Origin: Salinicola endophyticus
GTDB lineage: Bacteria > Pseudomonadota > Gammaproteobacteria > Pseudomonadales > Halomonadaceae
Direction: 5' to 3'
Length of the DNA: 64,000 nucleotides
NCBI RefSeq assembly: GCF_003206575.1
Contig: NZ_PZJO01000002.1
Location: forward strand, 54,072 to 118,071
Numbering within the stretch: position 1 is the first letter of the stretch; every line of letters starts with the position of its first letter. This document shows, piece by piece, positions 8,819 to 16,350 of the stretch. The translations under genes were made by a program, and so were the position numbers. Below the pieces are notes generated by a model. That model did not search any database. It saw nothing but the letters and a program-made list of their open reading frames with translations, and was not told where the DNA came from.

Positions 8819-9757
8819 TCAGGGGCAACGCCGCCAGGCGCGAAGGTTGTCGGCGGTCAGTGTCACCACGCGCTGGCGCGCCTCGGGGCTGATCCAGGCG
8901 TTGTGCGGGGTGACGATGAGATTGAGTGGCTCGTGCAACGCTTCGAGCAGGGCATGGCCGTCACGCGGCGGCTCGCTCGGCAGACTATCGACGGCGAGTC
9001 CACCCAGCTGGCCCTGGCGCAGGGCGTCGAGTGCAGCGTGCTCGTCGATGATACCGCCGCGGGCACAGTTGATCAGCAACGCCTCGGGCTTCATTGCCGC
9101 CAACGCCTGGATATCGATGAGGCCGCGGGTGGCCTCGGTCAGCGGGCAGTGCAGGCTGAGCACATCCAGCTCGCCCAGCAGCGTGGCGAGCGCAGGGCGC
9201 GTGTCGTTGGCTTCGTTGCCGGGGCGGGCGGCGAAGGTCACACGCATGCCGAAAGCTTCACCCAGCCGGGCCACCGCGGAGCCCAGCTCGCCGCTGCCGA
9301 CGATCACCAGGTGCTTGTCGGCGAGCTGCAGCGTGGGCTGATCGAGCAGGCAGAAAATCTCGCTGCGCTGCCAGGCACCGTCGCGCAGCGCGGACTGATA
9401 GTGCGGCAGGCGGGCGGCCAGCGCCAGCATCAGCATCAGGGTGTGCTGAGCGACGCTGGCGGTACCGTAGGCGGTGACGTTGCGCACGGCGATGCCACGC
9501 CGCTCGGCGGCTTTCATGTCGATGTTGTTGGTGCCCGTGGCGAGCACGCAGATCAGCGCCAGATCGGGCAGGGCGTCGATCAGCTCGGCGTCGATCACCA
9601 CCTTGTTGACCAGCGCCACCTGGGCGCCGGCAAGGCGCTCGCGGCGCTCCTCGGGGGCGGTCAGCGCGTGGACCTCGAGATCGTCGACCAGTGCTCGAAG
9701 GGGGCTCAGATCGATATCGTCACCGAGTGATGCGGCGTCCAGAAGAACGGCTTTCAT
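8819..9757 (-). CDS. D-isomer-specific 2-hydroxyacid dehydrogenase (glycerate dehydrogenase-like)
   Basis: NAD(P)-dependent reductase of 2-keto acids. The 312-aa product shows the Rossmann motif GSGELGSAVARLG, followed by the catalytic triad context: Arg in CARGGIID, Glu in LPSEPP and His in VTPHNAW. The segments ATGTNNID and NVTAYGTASVAQHT are typical of the glycerate dehydrogenase/hydroxypyruvate reductase subgroup. ATG 9757 has GAGAGGAAG upstream, so the much longer open frame to 10147 is not used. First gene of a leftward operon with a sugar kinase and nucleoside hydrolase; how a hydroxyacid enzyme joins nucleoside catabolism is unclear. Confidence 0.85.
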   Translation of the reverse strand: MKAVLLDAASLGDDIDLSPLRALVDDLEVHALTAPEERRERLAGAQVALVNKVVIDAELIDALPDLALICVLATGTNNIDMKAAERRGIAVRNVTAYGTASVAQHTLMLMLALAARLPHYQSALRDGAWQRSEIFCLLDQPTLQLADKHLVIVGSGELGSAVARLGEAFGMRVTFAARPGNEANDTRPALATLLGELDVLSLHCPLTEATRGLIDIQALAAMKPEALLINCARGGIIDEHAALDALRQGQLGGLAVDSLPSEPPRDGHALLEALHEPLNLIVTPHNAWISPEARQRVVTLTADNLRAWRRCP

Positions 9758-10139
9758 GCAGGCTTCCTCTCTCCAGCGTGCTGGCCCCGTGCCACCCGCT
9801 CGGGCCGGGGCCGCGGTCGCCACGTCGCGGCGGGCGACAGCGATTTCCTGAGCCGGTAATATTGCCCGCGACCGGCTGCTGCGCGCTATACTATGCGGCT
9901 TTCGAACACGGCTTGGAAAGGGCGCGCGGCAGTGCGTATCGATCCCGGCTTGGAAAGCCCGCGCGGCGTCCCTATTTGTCTGTTGTCCGGTTTGTTGCCT
10001 GGACGAGTGTCTGGCCTCCCGGATGACTGTCTGGACGGACGTACGGGGTGCAGCGGTGGCGCAGCGTGAGCATCGAGGCAGCGACGCCGTTGCGACGTGG
10101 CGCGAATCGATCGCGCATCTTTGAGAGAGTGACACGACC
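9758..10139. other. Intergenic divergent promoter region with imperfect 22-base direct repeats
   Basis: No gene was recognised in these 382 bases between two divergently transcribed units. TATACT at 9887-9892 could be a rightward -10 box, with TTGCCC at 9862-9867 upstream but at a long 19-base spacing. Two copies of a 22-base element (9909-9930 and 9946-9967) differ only at positions 13-14 and start 37 bases apart. They could be a tandem regulator site or a repeat remnant. Confidence 0.45.
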
Positions 10140-10418
10140 ATGCCCATCTACGAGTACGAGTGCAAAGCCTGCGGCCATCGTCTGGAGAAGCTCCAGAAGA
10201 TCAGCGCCGCGCCCTTGACCGACTGCCCTGCCTGCGCCGAGCCGACGCTGTCGCGCCTGGTGTCGGCTGCCGGGTTCCGGCTCGCGGGTGGCGGCTGGTA
10301 CGAGACCGATTTCAAGTCGGGCAGCAAGAAGAACCTCGCCGGTGACAGCGGCAGCAAGCCGGCATCGAGTGAGGGCGGCAGCGCCAAGCCTGCCGGTGAG
10401 AGCAAGGCCTCGGCCTGA
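10140..10418 (+). CDS. FmdB-type zinc-ribbon protein
   Basis: 92-aa protein starting [20 protein letters not shown] with paired CxxC motifs (CKAC near residue 8, CPAC near residue 29), which should bind one zinc ion. The tail after residue ~60 is low-complexity Ser/Gly/Lys/Ala. Members of this family (putative regulator FmdB, PF09723) commonly lie just upstream of aspS in proteobacteria, as here with a 29-base gap. Function is unproven. GAGAGAG precedes the ATG. Confidence 0.85.
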   Translation: MPIYEYECKACGHRLEKLQKISAAPLTDCPACAEPTLSRLVSAAGFRLAGGGWYETDFKSGSKKNLAGDSGSKPASSEGGSAKPAGESKASA

Positions 10419-10447
10419 GCCATAGCATTCATAACACAGGATCCCAC

Positions 10448-12229
10448 ATGCGCAGTCATTATTGCGGCCAGTTGAACGAGTCATTGATCGATCAAGAAGT
10501 CACGCTTTGCGGGTGGGTGCATCGCCGCCGCGATCACGGTGGGGTCATCTTCCTCGATATGCGCGATCGAGACGGTGTCGCTCAGGTGGTGGTGGATCCC
10601 GATACGGCGGAGGCCTTTGCCACCGCCGATCGCGCGCGCAGCGAATACGTGCTGCGGATTCGCGGGCGTATTCGCCTGCGTCCGGAAGGCACCCAGAATC
10701 CCAACATGCCCACGGGCATGATCGAAGTGCTGGCCAAGGACGTGGAGGTGCTCAACACTGCCGCCACGCCGCCGTTCCAGCTCGACGAGCATGGCAAGGT
10801 CGGCGAAGAGGTCCGCCTCAAGTATCGCTATGTCGATCTGCGCCGTCCGGAGATGATCGAGAAGCTGCGTCTGCGCTCGCGGATCACCCACAGCGTGCGT
10901 GCCTATCTGGAGGGTGAGGGCTTTCTCGACATCGAGACCCCGATCCTGACCCGCGCCACCCCTGAAGGTGCCCGCGACTACCTGGTGCCGAGCCGTACCC
11001 ACGAAGGCCACTTCTTCGCGTTGCCGCAGTCGCCCCAGCTGTTCAAGCAGTTGCTGATGGTCTCGGGCTTCGATCGCTACTATCAGATCGCCAAGTGCTT
11101 CCGCGACGAGGATCTGCGCGCCGATCGCCAGCCCGAGTTCACTCAGATCGATATCGAGGCGTCGTTCATCGAAGAGCGCGACATCATGGGTATCACCGAA
11201 ACCATGGTGCGTCAGCTGTTCCAAGACGTGCTCGACGTGGCGCTCCCCGAGTTCCCGCGCATGCCCTACAGCGAGGCGATGCAGCGCTACGGCTCGGACA
11301 AGCCGGATCTGCGTATCCCGCTGGAGCTGGTCGATGTAGATGACCTGATGCAGTCGGTCGACTTCAAGGTCTTCTCCGGCCCGGCCAAGGCCGAAGACGG
11401 CCGCGTCGCCGCGCTCAAGGTCAGCGGCGGGGCCAAGCTCTCGCGCAAGGAGATCGACGACTATACCAAGTTCGTGGGTATCTACGGTGCCAAGGGCCTG
11501 GCCTGGATCAAGGTCAACGAGCGTGCCAAGGGGCTCGACGGGCTGCAGTCGCCGATCGTCAAGTTCATGGAAGGCGTGATCGAGGAGCTGCTCGACCGCG
11601 TGGGCGCGGAGGACGGCGATATCGTCTTCTTCGGCGCCGACAAGACGCGTGTGGTCAACGAGGCGCTGGGCGCGCTGCGCGTCAAGCTGGGCGAAGACCT
11701 CGACCTCTACACCGCCGACTGGGCACCGCTGTGGGTGGTCGATTTCCCCATGTTCGAAGCCGACGACAACGGCCGCCTGGCCGCGCTGCACCATCCGTTC
11801 ACCGCGCCTTCCTGCTCGCCGGACGCGCTCAAGGCCTCGCCGGCCACGGCGCTGTCGCGGGCCTATGACATGGTGCTCAACGGCACCGAACTGGGTGGCG
11901 GCTCGATCCGTATCCACGACCAGGAGATGCAGCGTGTGGTCTTCGACGTGCTCGGCATCGGCAAGGAAGAGGCGGAAGAGAAGTTCGGCTTCCTGCTCGA
12001 CGCGCTCAAGTTCGGCGCGCCGCCCCACGGTGGCCTGGCCTTCGGCCTCGACCGTCTGGTGATGCTGATGACCGGTTCGCGCACCATTCGCGACGTCATC
12101 GCCTTCCCCAAGACCCAGAGCGCCGCGGACCTGATGACCGACGCCCCGGGCGAGGTGAGCAAGGAGCAGCTGCGCGACCTGCACATCCGCCTGCGTCCCA
12201 AGGCCAAGCCGGAGAGCGCCGGCGAATAA
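10448..12229 (+). CDS. aspS: Aspartyl-tRNA synthetase
   Basis: Class II synthetase charging tRNA(Asp). The 593-aa product opens with the bacterial N-terminal OB-fold anticodon-binding domain ([24 protein letters not shown]). The catalytic core follows, with motif 2 around [18 protein letters not shown] and motif 3 near the end ([16 protein letters not shown]). A GAD insertion domain lies between about residues 280 and 420. Length matches E. coli AspRS (590). Discriminating and non-discriminating types cannot be told apart from this reading. A strong terminator follows at 12254, so the unit ends before ruvC. Confidence 0.96.
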   Translation: MRSHYCGQLNESLIDQEVTLCGWVHRRRDHGGVIFLDMRDRDGVAQVVVDPDTAEAFATADRARSEYVLRIRGRIRLRPEGTQNPNMPTGMIEVLAKDVEVLNTAATPPFQLDEHGKVGEEVRLKYRYVDLRRPEMIEKLRLRSRITHSVRAYLEGEGFLDIETPILTRATPEGARDYLVPSRTHEGHFFALPQSPQLFKQLLMVSGFDRYYQIAKCFRDEDLRADRQPEFTQIDIEASFIEERDIMGITETMVRQLFQDVLDVALPEFPRMPYSEAMQRYGSDKPDLRIPLELVDVDDLMQSVDFKVFSGPAKAEDGRVAALKVSGGAKLSRKEIDDYTKFVGIYGAKGLAWIKVNERAKGLDGLQSPIVKFMEGVIEELLDRVGAEDGDIVFFGADKTRVVNEALGALRVKLGEDLDLYTADWAPLWVVDFPMFEADDNGRLAALHHPFTAPSCSPDALKASPATALSRAYDMVLNGTELGGGSIRIHDQEMQRVVFDVLGIGKEEAEEKFGFLLDALKFGAPPHGGLAFGLDRLVMLMTGSRTIRDVIAFPKTQSAADLMTDAPGEVSKEQLRDLHIRLRPKAKPESAGE

Positions 12230-12253
12230 CGTCGCTCTGCGTTCAGCGTGATC

Positions 12254-12286
12254 GGAACCGGCGCCCCGCGAGGCGCCGGTTCTTTT
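12254..12286 (+). terminator. Intrinsic terminator after aspS
   Basis: A perfect eleven-base stem, GAACCGGCGCC paired with GGCGCCGGTTC, encloses a six-base loop and is followed by TTTT. It ends the fmdB-aspS unit and shows that ruvC needs its own promoter. Confidence 0.88.
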
Positions 12287-12434
12287 ATGTAGGGTGAGGG
12301 GATAGTCTGCCGAAGACACCCCTACGGCGCGCTCCTGGCGTATCGTACAGCCCCGTCGAGCAGAAAGGTCGAGCAAGCATGAAGCGCATGACTGAGCCAA
12401 CGATGATCATCCGCACGACACCGGAGCCGAGACG

Positions 12435-12977
12435 ATGATGCTGCTGGGGATCGACCCGGGCTCGCGGATTACCGGCTACGGCGTGATCGATATCAGCGAC
12501 ACGCGGCCGCGCTACGTCGCCAGCGGCTGCATTCGCATCTCTGGTGACGACCTGGCGCAGAAACTGGCCCAGGTCTATGCCGGGGTTGCCGAGCTGATCG
12601 GGCTCTATCGGCCCCAGGAGTTCGCCATCGAACGCGTGTTCATGGCCAAGAATCCGGACTCCGCGCTCAAGCTGGGCCAAGCCCGCGGCACCGCAATCGT
12701 GTGTGCCGCCAATCACGGTATCCCGGTGCACGAATACGCCGCACGCCAGATCAAGCAGGCGGTCACGGGCACCGGCGGCGCCGAAAAGGCCCAAGTCCAG
12801 CATATGGTGACCGCACTACTCACGCTGGACGCGTCTCCCCCCGAGGACGCCGCAGACGCGCTGGCCATCGCGCTCACCCACGCCTACGCGCGTCAGGGAC
12901 TGGTGGCGACCAGCAGCCGCCGGCGTAGCAGCGGTAGCGCCGGCCGCAACCGCTGGCGCGACTTCAGACCGGAGTGA
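12435..12977 (+). CDS. ruvC: Holliday-junction resolvase RuvC (intact copy)
   Basis: Endonuclease that resolves Holliday junctions moved by RuvAB. With the ATG at 12435, the four catalytic acids fall at Asp7, Glu66, Asp138 and Asp141, the same numbers as in E. coli RuvC. IDPGSR and the final [13 protein letters not shown] helix are typical. The 180-aa length is normal, with a basic C-terminal tail. In related genomes ruvA follows directly; here ruvA lies 7.85 kb away. The yebC gene usually between aspS and ruvC is absent. Base composition changes sharply to AT-rich immediately after the stop. Confidence 0.95.
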   Translation: MMLLGIDPGSRITGYGVIDISDTRPRYVASGCIRISGDDLAQKLAQVYAGVAELIGLYRPQEFAIERVFMAKNPDSALKLGQARGTAIVCAANHGIPVHEYAARQIKQAVTGTGGAEKAQVQHMVTALLTLDASPPEDAADALAIALTHAYARQGLVATSSRRRSSGSAGRNRWRDFRPE

Positions 12978-13171
12978 GCGAGTTAATTTGAAATTGGCTG
13001 ATTTTTGTATTCTTCTGAAAATCTATGCATCTATTGTTAGACAATATTTGCCGGCTTCTTGGTCTTTCGCAAAATATAAAAATGACAGGGGGTTGTGTTT
13101 TTAGGTTGCTCTAAGCTGGGCAGATGGAAGCACCAGCATAAAGCCGGTGTCATGTGAATTTTTTAGATCTA

Positions 13172-13693
13172 TCAATTGTATGTAGCGTTTTGCCGAAGCC
13201 AAAATGGAGAGTCGTTTAAGCCGAGCTCTTCATACTCACTTAAAGGTCTTTTTGTCTCCAAGATAAAATGTGGCATATTGGAGATAAGTATTCTAACTGG
13301 TTGGTAGATCCCAAATTCGTTGAAAAATGAAATTGCCGAGTCTTTTGCTTTTGAAAATAGATCGAAATATCTATAAAAAATAGCATCCAAGGTGTCTAGC
13401 TTTGAATCGAGCCATGTTATTTCATCATTAGCCTGCAAGCGTTCGTTCCACTCAATAGCAGATCCTGGTAGGGTGGAAAATATTTCTCTCACCCTCTCCA
13501 TTAGTGAAAAAGCCGGTTCTAGGTCATCCTGTCGCAAATATCTCCTATATAGTCGATCCGTCAATAAGCTCCAGTTTTTTTGAGGTTGTTGATTTGCGAC
13601 AAAAGTGTTAAGACAGTCAAAAAACAATACGACGTCCGATGCTGGTCCTAATTCATACAATGTATGGCCGCCATCAAAGCCTATTTTTCTCAT
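13172..13693 (-). CDS. Probable CdiI-type immunity protein for adjacent toxin
   Basis: 173-aa, AT-rich gene starting with ATGA that overlaps the toxin stop codon by four bases, the classic toxin-to-immunity coupling of CDI and other polymorphic-toxin modules. The protein is acidic/aromatic (FFDCLNTFVANQQPQKNW, HFILETKRPLSEYEELGL), has no signal peptide or membrane segment, and should be cytoplasmic. I do not recognise the immunity family; the role is inferred from position. The frame is intact although the upstream toxin gene looks damaged. Codon and base usage differ strongly from ruvC next door. Confidence 0.6.
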   Translation of the reverse strand: MRKIGFDGGHTLYELGPASDVVLFFDCLNTFVANQQPQKNWSLLTDRLYRRYLRQDDLEPAFSLMERVREIFSTLPGSAIEWNERLQANDEITWLDSKLDTLDAIFYRYFDLFSKAKDSAISFFNEFGIYQPVRILISNMPHFILETKRPLSEYEELGLNDSPFWLRQNATYN

Positions 13694-14148
13694 TTTGTCT
13701 TAAACCTTATATCTGTGGGGTTTATTAGTCCGTCTGACTTTTTTACAATGCTTTTGATTACTGCATTTCTCTGTGCCTCCGTTACAGCCTGGCCTCTTAT
13801 GTCAATAACTATTTGCTGTTGCATGCCGCGGGGTAGGTTCTCTGCGCGTTGTGTTATTTGCTTTGATACATCGTTGACCAATCCCCTTTGGTTAGTCTCG
13901 ATTCTATAGTTTTTAACTTCAATGCTGCACCCGCTGCCAATACACCAATCTGGGCGTACACTACCTGCCGTGCCGTAGTGTACCTCACGACGATTTTTGT
14001 AGCTTACTTTAGGGCGGCCAACTGAGCCAAGCTCCGTTCCTATATTAATTTCCGACTGCTTATGGGGGGTAAGAGAGCTTTTATGCCCAATTTCCCCTAG
14101 TACTGACAAGGCAGCAGGCGATACGATCAACGCTTGTTCATCGTTCAA
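13690..14148 (-). CDS. CdiA-CT-like PD-(D/E)xK nuclease toxin domain
   Basis: 153 codons from a TTG that encode a probable nuclease domain. The core RPDW, then SIEVKNY, then Q-I-T-Q-R and IDIRGQ has the order of a PD-(D/E)xK fold (Asp, then Glu-x-Lys), as in several tRNA- or DNA-cutting CdiA C-terminal toxins. The same frame is open for 18 more codons upstream, up to a TGA at 14203-14205 that cuts it off from the pre-toxin segment. It may be expressed from an internal start, or it is the surviving 3' half of a broken cdiA. It overlaps the immunity gene by four bases. Cellular target unknown. Confidence 0.6.
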   Translation of the reverse strand: MNDEQALIVSPAALSVLGEIGHKSSLTPHKQSEINIGTELGSVGRPKVSYKNRREVHYGTAGSVRPDWCIGSGCSIEVKNYRIETNQRGLVNDVSKQITQRAENLPRGMQQQIVIDIRGQAVTEAQRNAVIKSIVKKSDGLINPTDIRFKTK

Positions 14149-14202
14149 GCCGTACTTTTGTTTGAATTCTTTGGCACAAGCCCCGCTTGGGAAATCACAT
14201 CT

Positions 14203-14853
14203 TCAGCTTCTGTATACTGCAGGGGTATTGCGCCAGCGTCTAGGCTTATTCGCCAAGGCTACCTTGTAGCCAGCCAGGTGCCCAGACAGCCTTTTCAGCT
14301 CTTTTCGAGCCTTGTTACTGTCTCTTATCTGTGTCTGGTATCGTTCATGGCATTCGTCTGCATTGGTAGCGCAGATAGCAATCAATTCATCTTGCTGGGC
14401 GAGGCTTATTTTGCGGTACTTCTCCTGCACTTCGTTGCAATTTTTGTTTGCTTTGCTTTGCTTTGCTTTGCATTGCAAGGACTCCTTGAGTAATTCTGCG
14501 ATCTGCTCGTGTTTCAGGAAATCGTAGCGATGCACCCGCTCGCCACTATCTGCACCGCTGTAGGCGCCCTTGGCGTCGCCGGTGAAGACGGCGCCGGCAA
14601 CGCCGCCGAGCAGGCGGGCAATCTGGGCCTGTTTATTGGCGTAGCGGTTCCACTGTTCGGGGGCGAGGGCATCGTTGCCCATGCTGGTGGCCATCACTTC
14701 CGCGGCGAGTGCACCGGCGACGGCGCCTTTGGCGCTGCCGCGACCGATCTCGGCGGCCAGCCCGGCGAGTGCCGAGTGGGAAATGGCCTCGTAGCCACAC
14801 CAGTGCGACCGCGCCGCCTGCGAGGTGAGTGTATTCATGCGCACAGCGCCCAA
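14203..14853 (-). pseudogene. Orphan CdiA pre-toxin fragment (truncated 5', frame-disrupted 3')
   Basis: 217 codons resembling the region of large CdiA/filamentous-haemagglutinin proteins just before the toxin. There is an Ala/Gly-rich stretch (ALAGLAAEIGRGSAKGAVAG), then RLLGGVAGAVFTGDAKGAYSGADSGERVHRY, then a Cys-containing helical segment (NCNEVQEKYRKI...IAICATNADE). No secretion signal or haemagglutinin repeats precede it. It begins exactly where the truncated ruvC copy starts on the other strand, so its 5' part was lost at that junction. It ends at TGA 14203-14205, in frame with the toxin ORF. A second frame just before the stop reads convincingly as protein, suggesting frameshift damage. 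Confidence 0.55.
14451..14470. repeat. Pentanucleotide tandem repeat (CTTTG)4 inside pre-toxin ORF
   Basis: Four perfect CTTTG units, with a partial unit before them, lie within the leftward pre-toxin reading frame (GCAAA units on the coding strand, encoding CKAKQSKAN). As five is not a multiple of three, gain or loss of a unit would shift the frame. At the present copy number the frame is open on both sides. Confidence 0.8.
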
Positions 14854-14857
14854 TTTC

Positions 14858-15289
14858 TATATCCGGTGACGACCTGGCGCCGAAACTGGCCCAAGTCTAT
14901 GCCGGGGTTTCTGAGCTGATCGGGCTCTACCGGCCCCAGGAGTTCGCCATCGAACGCGTGTTCATGGCCAAGGAGCCGGACTCCGCACTCAAGCCGGGGC
15001 AGGTCCGCGGCACCGTAATCGTGTGTGCCGTCAATCACGGCATCCCGGTGCACGAATACGCCGCACGCCAGATCAAGCAGGCGGTCATGGGCACCGGTGG
15101 CGCCGAGAAGGCCCAAGTCCAGCATATGGTAACGGCGCTACTCACACTGGATGCTTTACCCCCCCTGAGGACGCCGCCATCGCGCTCACCCACGCTTACG
15201 CGCGTCAGGGACTGGTGGCGACCAGCGGTCGCCGGCGCAGCGGCGGTAGCACTGGCCGCAATCGTTGGCGCGACTTCAGGTCGGAGTAG
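14858..15289 (+). pseudogene. ruvC': Truncated, frameshifted second copy of ruvC
   Basis: Nucleotide and protein similarity to the intact ruvC starts near its codon 36 (SGDDLA) and runs to the stop (NRWRDF). The first ~35 codons, including catalytic Asp7, are missing. A run of seven C plus T replaces six C at 15159-15166, which shifts the frame. A 12-base deletion just after removes the Asp141 region. Many third-position differences show it is not a recent duplication. It lies between the two toxin/immunity modules, in the same orientation as ruvC and opposite to the CDI-derived genes. No function is expected. Confidence 0.85.
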
Positions 15290-15349
15290 TAACACCAAAC
15301 CTACTATGGCTAAATTTGGCTTCAGACGGGGGGATATGAAGATATGTTA

Positions 15350-15387
15350 TCATGAGCCTCATTTTTCCAATGAGGCTCATGGTTTTT
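15350..15387 (+). terminator. Strong intrinsic terminator downstream of ruvC copy
   Basis: A perfect twelve-base stem (CATGAGCCTCAT with ATGAGGCTCATG), seven-base T-rich loop and six T residues on the plus strand. It stops rightward transcription from the ruvC fragment. On the other strand the stem lacks a T run. Confidence 0.88.
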
Positions 15388-15424
15388 TGAGCTATAAACC
15401 GGCTCTATTCTGTAATGGCTTTAA

Positions 15425-15868
15425 TTAAGGCTCGGATATTGTCCTTAAAAAGAACTCCCCGAAATCCTCTGCGATCAATTCAATCGTGCCATCTATTCCG
15501 TACTCAAACACCTCTCCCTCTTGGTCAGAGTTTTCAAGATGTGTGTCGATGGCACAGTATGTGCCATCTCCATTTGCATATATTATAAAGAGGTTTTCGG
15601 GTAGCCCCTGTTTACGTTCTTTCAAGGTGATCCAGGCTCCATCTGGTATTCCAGAGTTTTCGAAGTCGGTGCTGATTATCCCGTAAAACTCATGACCATA
15701 TATGTCTCCGTATCCTAGGTTTTTAAGGAAAGCGCAGTAGGTGGGTGGAAATTTTATCCCTAACTTCTTCTGTACCGCTAAGATGACACTTTCGTCTATT
15801 CCTCCAATGAAGTCACCTTCATTATTTTCTACAATTTTTAGTGCGGCATCGAAATCTCTCATTGTCAT
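15425..15868 (-). CDS. SMI1/KNR4 (SUKH) family immunity protein
   Basis: 147-aa cytoplasmic protein with the SUKH pattern: [39 protein letters not shown], then [30 protein letters not shown] and an acidic C-terminus. SUKH proteins are common immunity partners of bacterial nuclease toxins. The remains of an HNH-like LHH toxin gene lie immediately upstream, so this was its immunity gene. ATG 15868 is chosen; a TTG at 15940 extends the frame, but that segment (KYWRERQEPYRS) looks like the end of the toxin in a shifted frame. The gene is intact while its toxin is not. Confidence 0.7.
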   Translation of the reverse strand: MTMRDFDAALKIVENNEGDFIGGIDESVILAVQKKLGIKFPPTYCAFLKNLGYGDIYGHEFYGIISTDFENSGIPDGAWITLKERKQGLPENLFIIYANGDGTYCAIDTHLENSDQEGEVFEYGIDGTIELIAEDFGEFFLRTISEP

Positions 15869-16350
15869 TTTTTGCGACCTGTAAGGCTCTTGCCTCTCTC
15901 TCCAGTATTTTGAAATCCAGCTTGAAATTTTCACGATCAATACCTGAATGGTATTCGACTGGAGTTGATGTGTATGACTCCATGGCTTTTCTGATGAAAT
16001 ATTTGCGTCATCTCAGCCATGGCTCCTTTCTGCTTTTGAGTTAAATGGTGAAGATTTGCTGTCTTTCCGTCAGACTCAATAGGTGCCAATCCTTTCTACA
16101 TCCTTTACGAATTTGTGTTACCTGTCATGTCAGTCTGTTTGGGTTTTGTCAGATCGTTTCGTTGACATGTTTTATTCACATTGAGATTTACAGGTTCTTT
16201 AGACCAGAACCTCCTCTCTTGCCTAAATCTCAACCCGGCATCGGCTATACGAGTGGGAGCTTTAACGCTAATCCCACGCTTGCCAGGCCCGACCGCGCCC
16301 ACTGCAGTTACGACAGTAACCAAGACATCGATAATTAAGGTTTTCCGAGT
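15869..16350 (-). pseudogene. Decayed LHH-family nuclease toxin (CdiA-CT remnant)
   Basis: Read leftward, the frame gives VTAVGAVGPGKRGISVKAPT, then EPVNLNVNKTCQRNDLTKP and TDMTGNTNS. A TAA (16105-16107) and a TAG (16096-16098) interrupt it. It resumes in the same frame with KGLAPIESDGKTANLHHLTQ, AEMTQIFHQKSHGVIHIN, and then a frameshift before a terminal SGIDR...SKYWRER segment. This order (RNDL, TD, GLAPIG-DGK, NLHH, AEM, H) is that of the LHH group of HNH/endonuclease VII toxins. The LHH triplet is at 16045-16053. Two nonsense changes and at least one frameshift mean it is dead. It directly precedes the SUKH immunity gene. Confidence 0.65.

Noticed and set aside
10481..12400. 639-codon open frame antisense to aspS
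   Set aside because: It is the complementary-frame shadow of a GC-rich gene: His/Arg/Gly-rich composition, no domain, and aspS on the other strand is unambiguous.
13110..13170. Weak hairpin with TTTTTT after ruvC
   Set aside because: The stem CACCAGC/GCCGGTG has a mismatch and the T run is separated from it, so it is not listed as a terminator.
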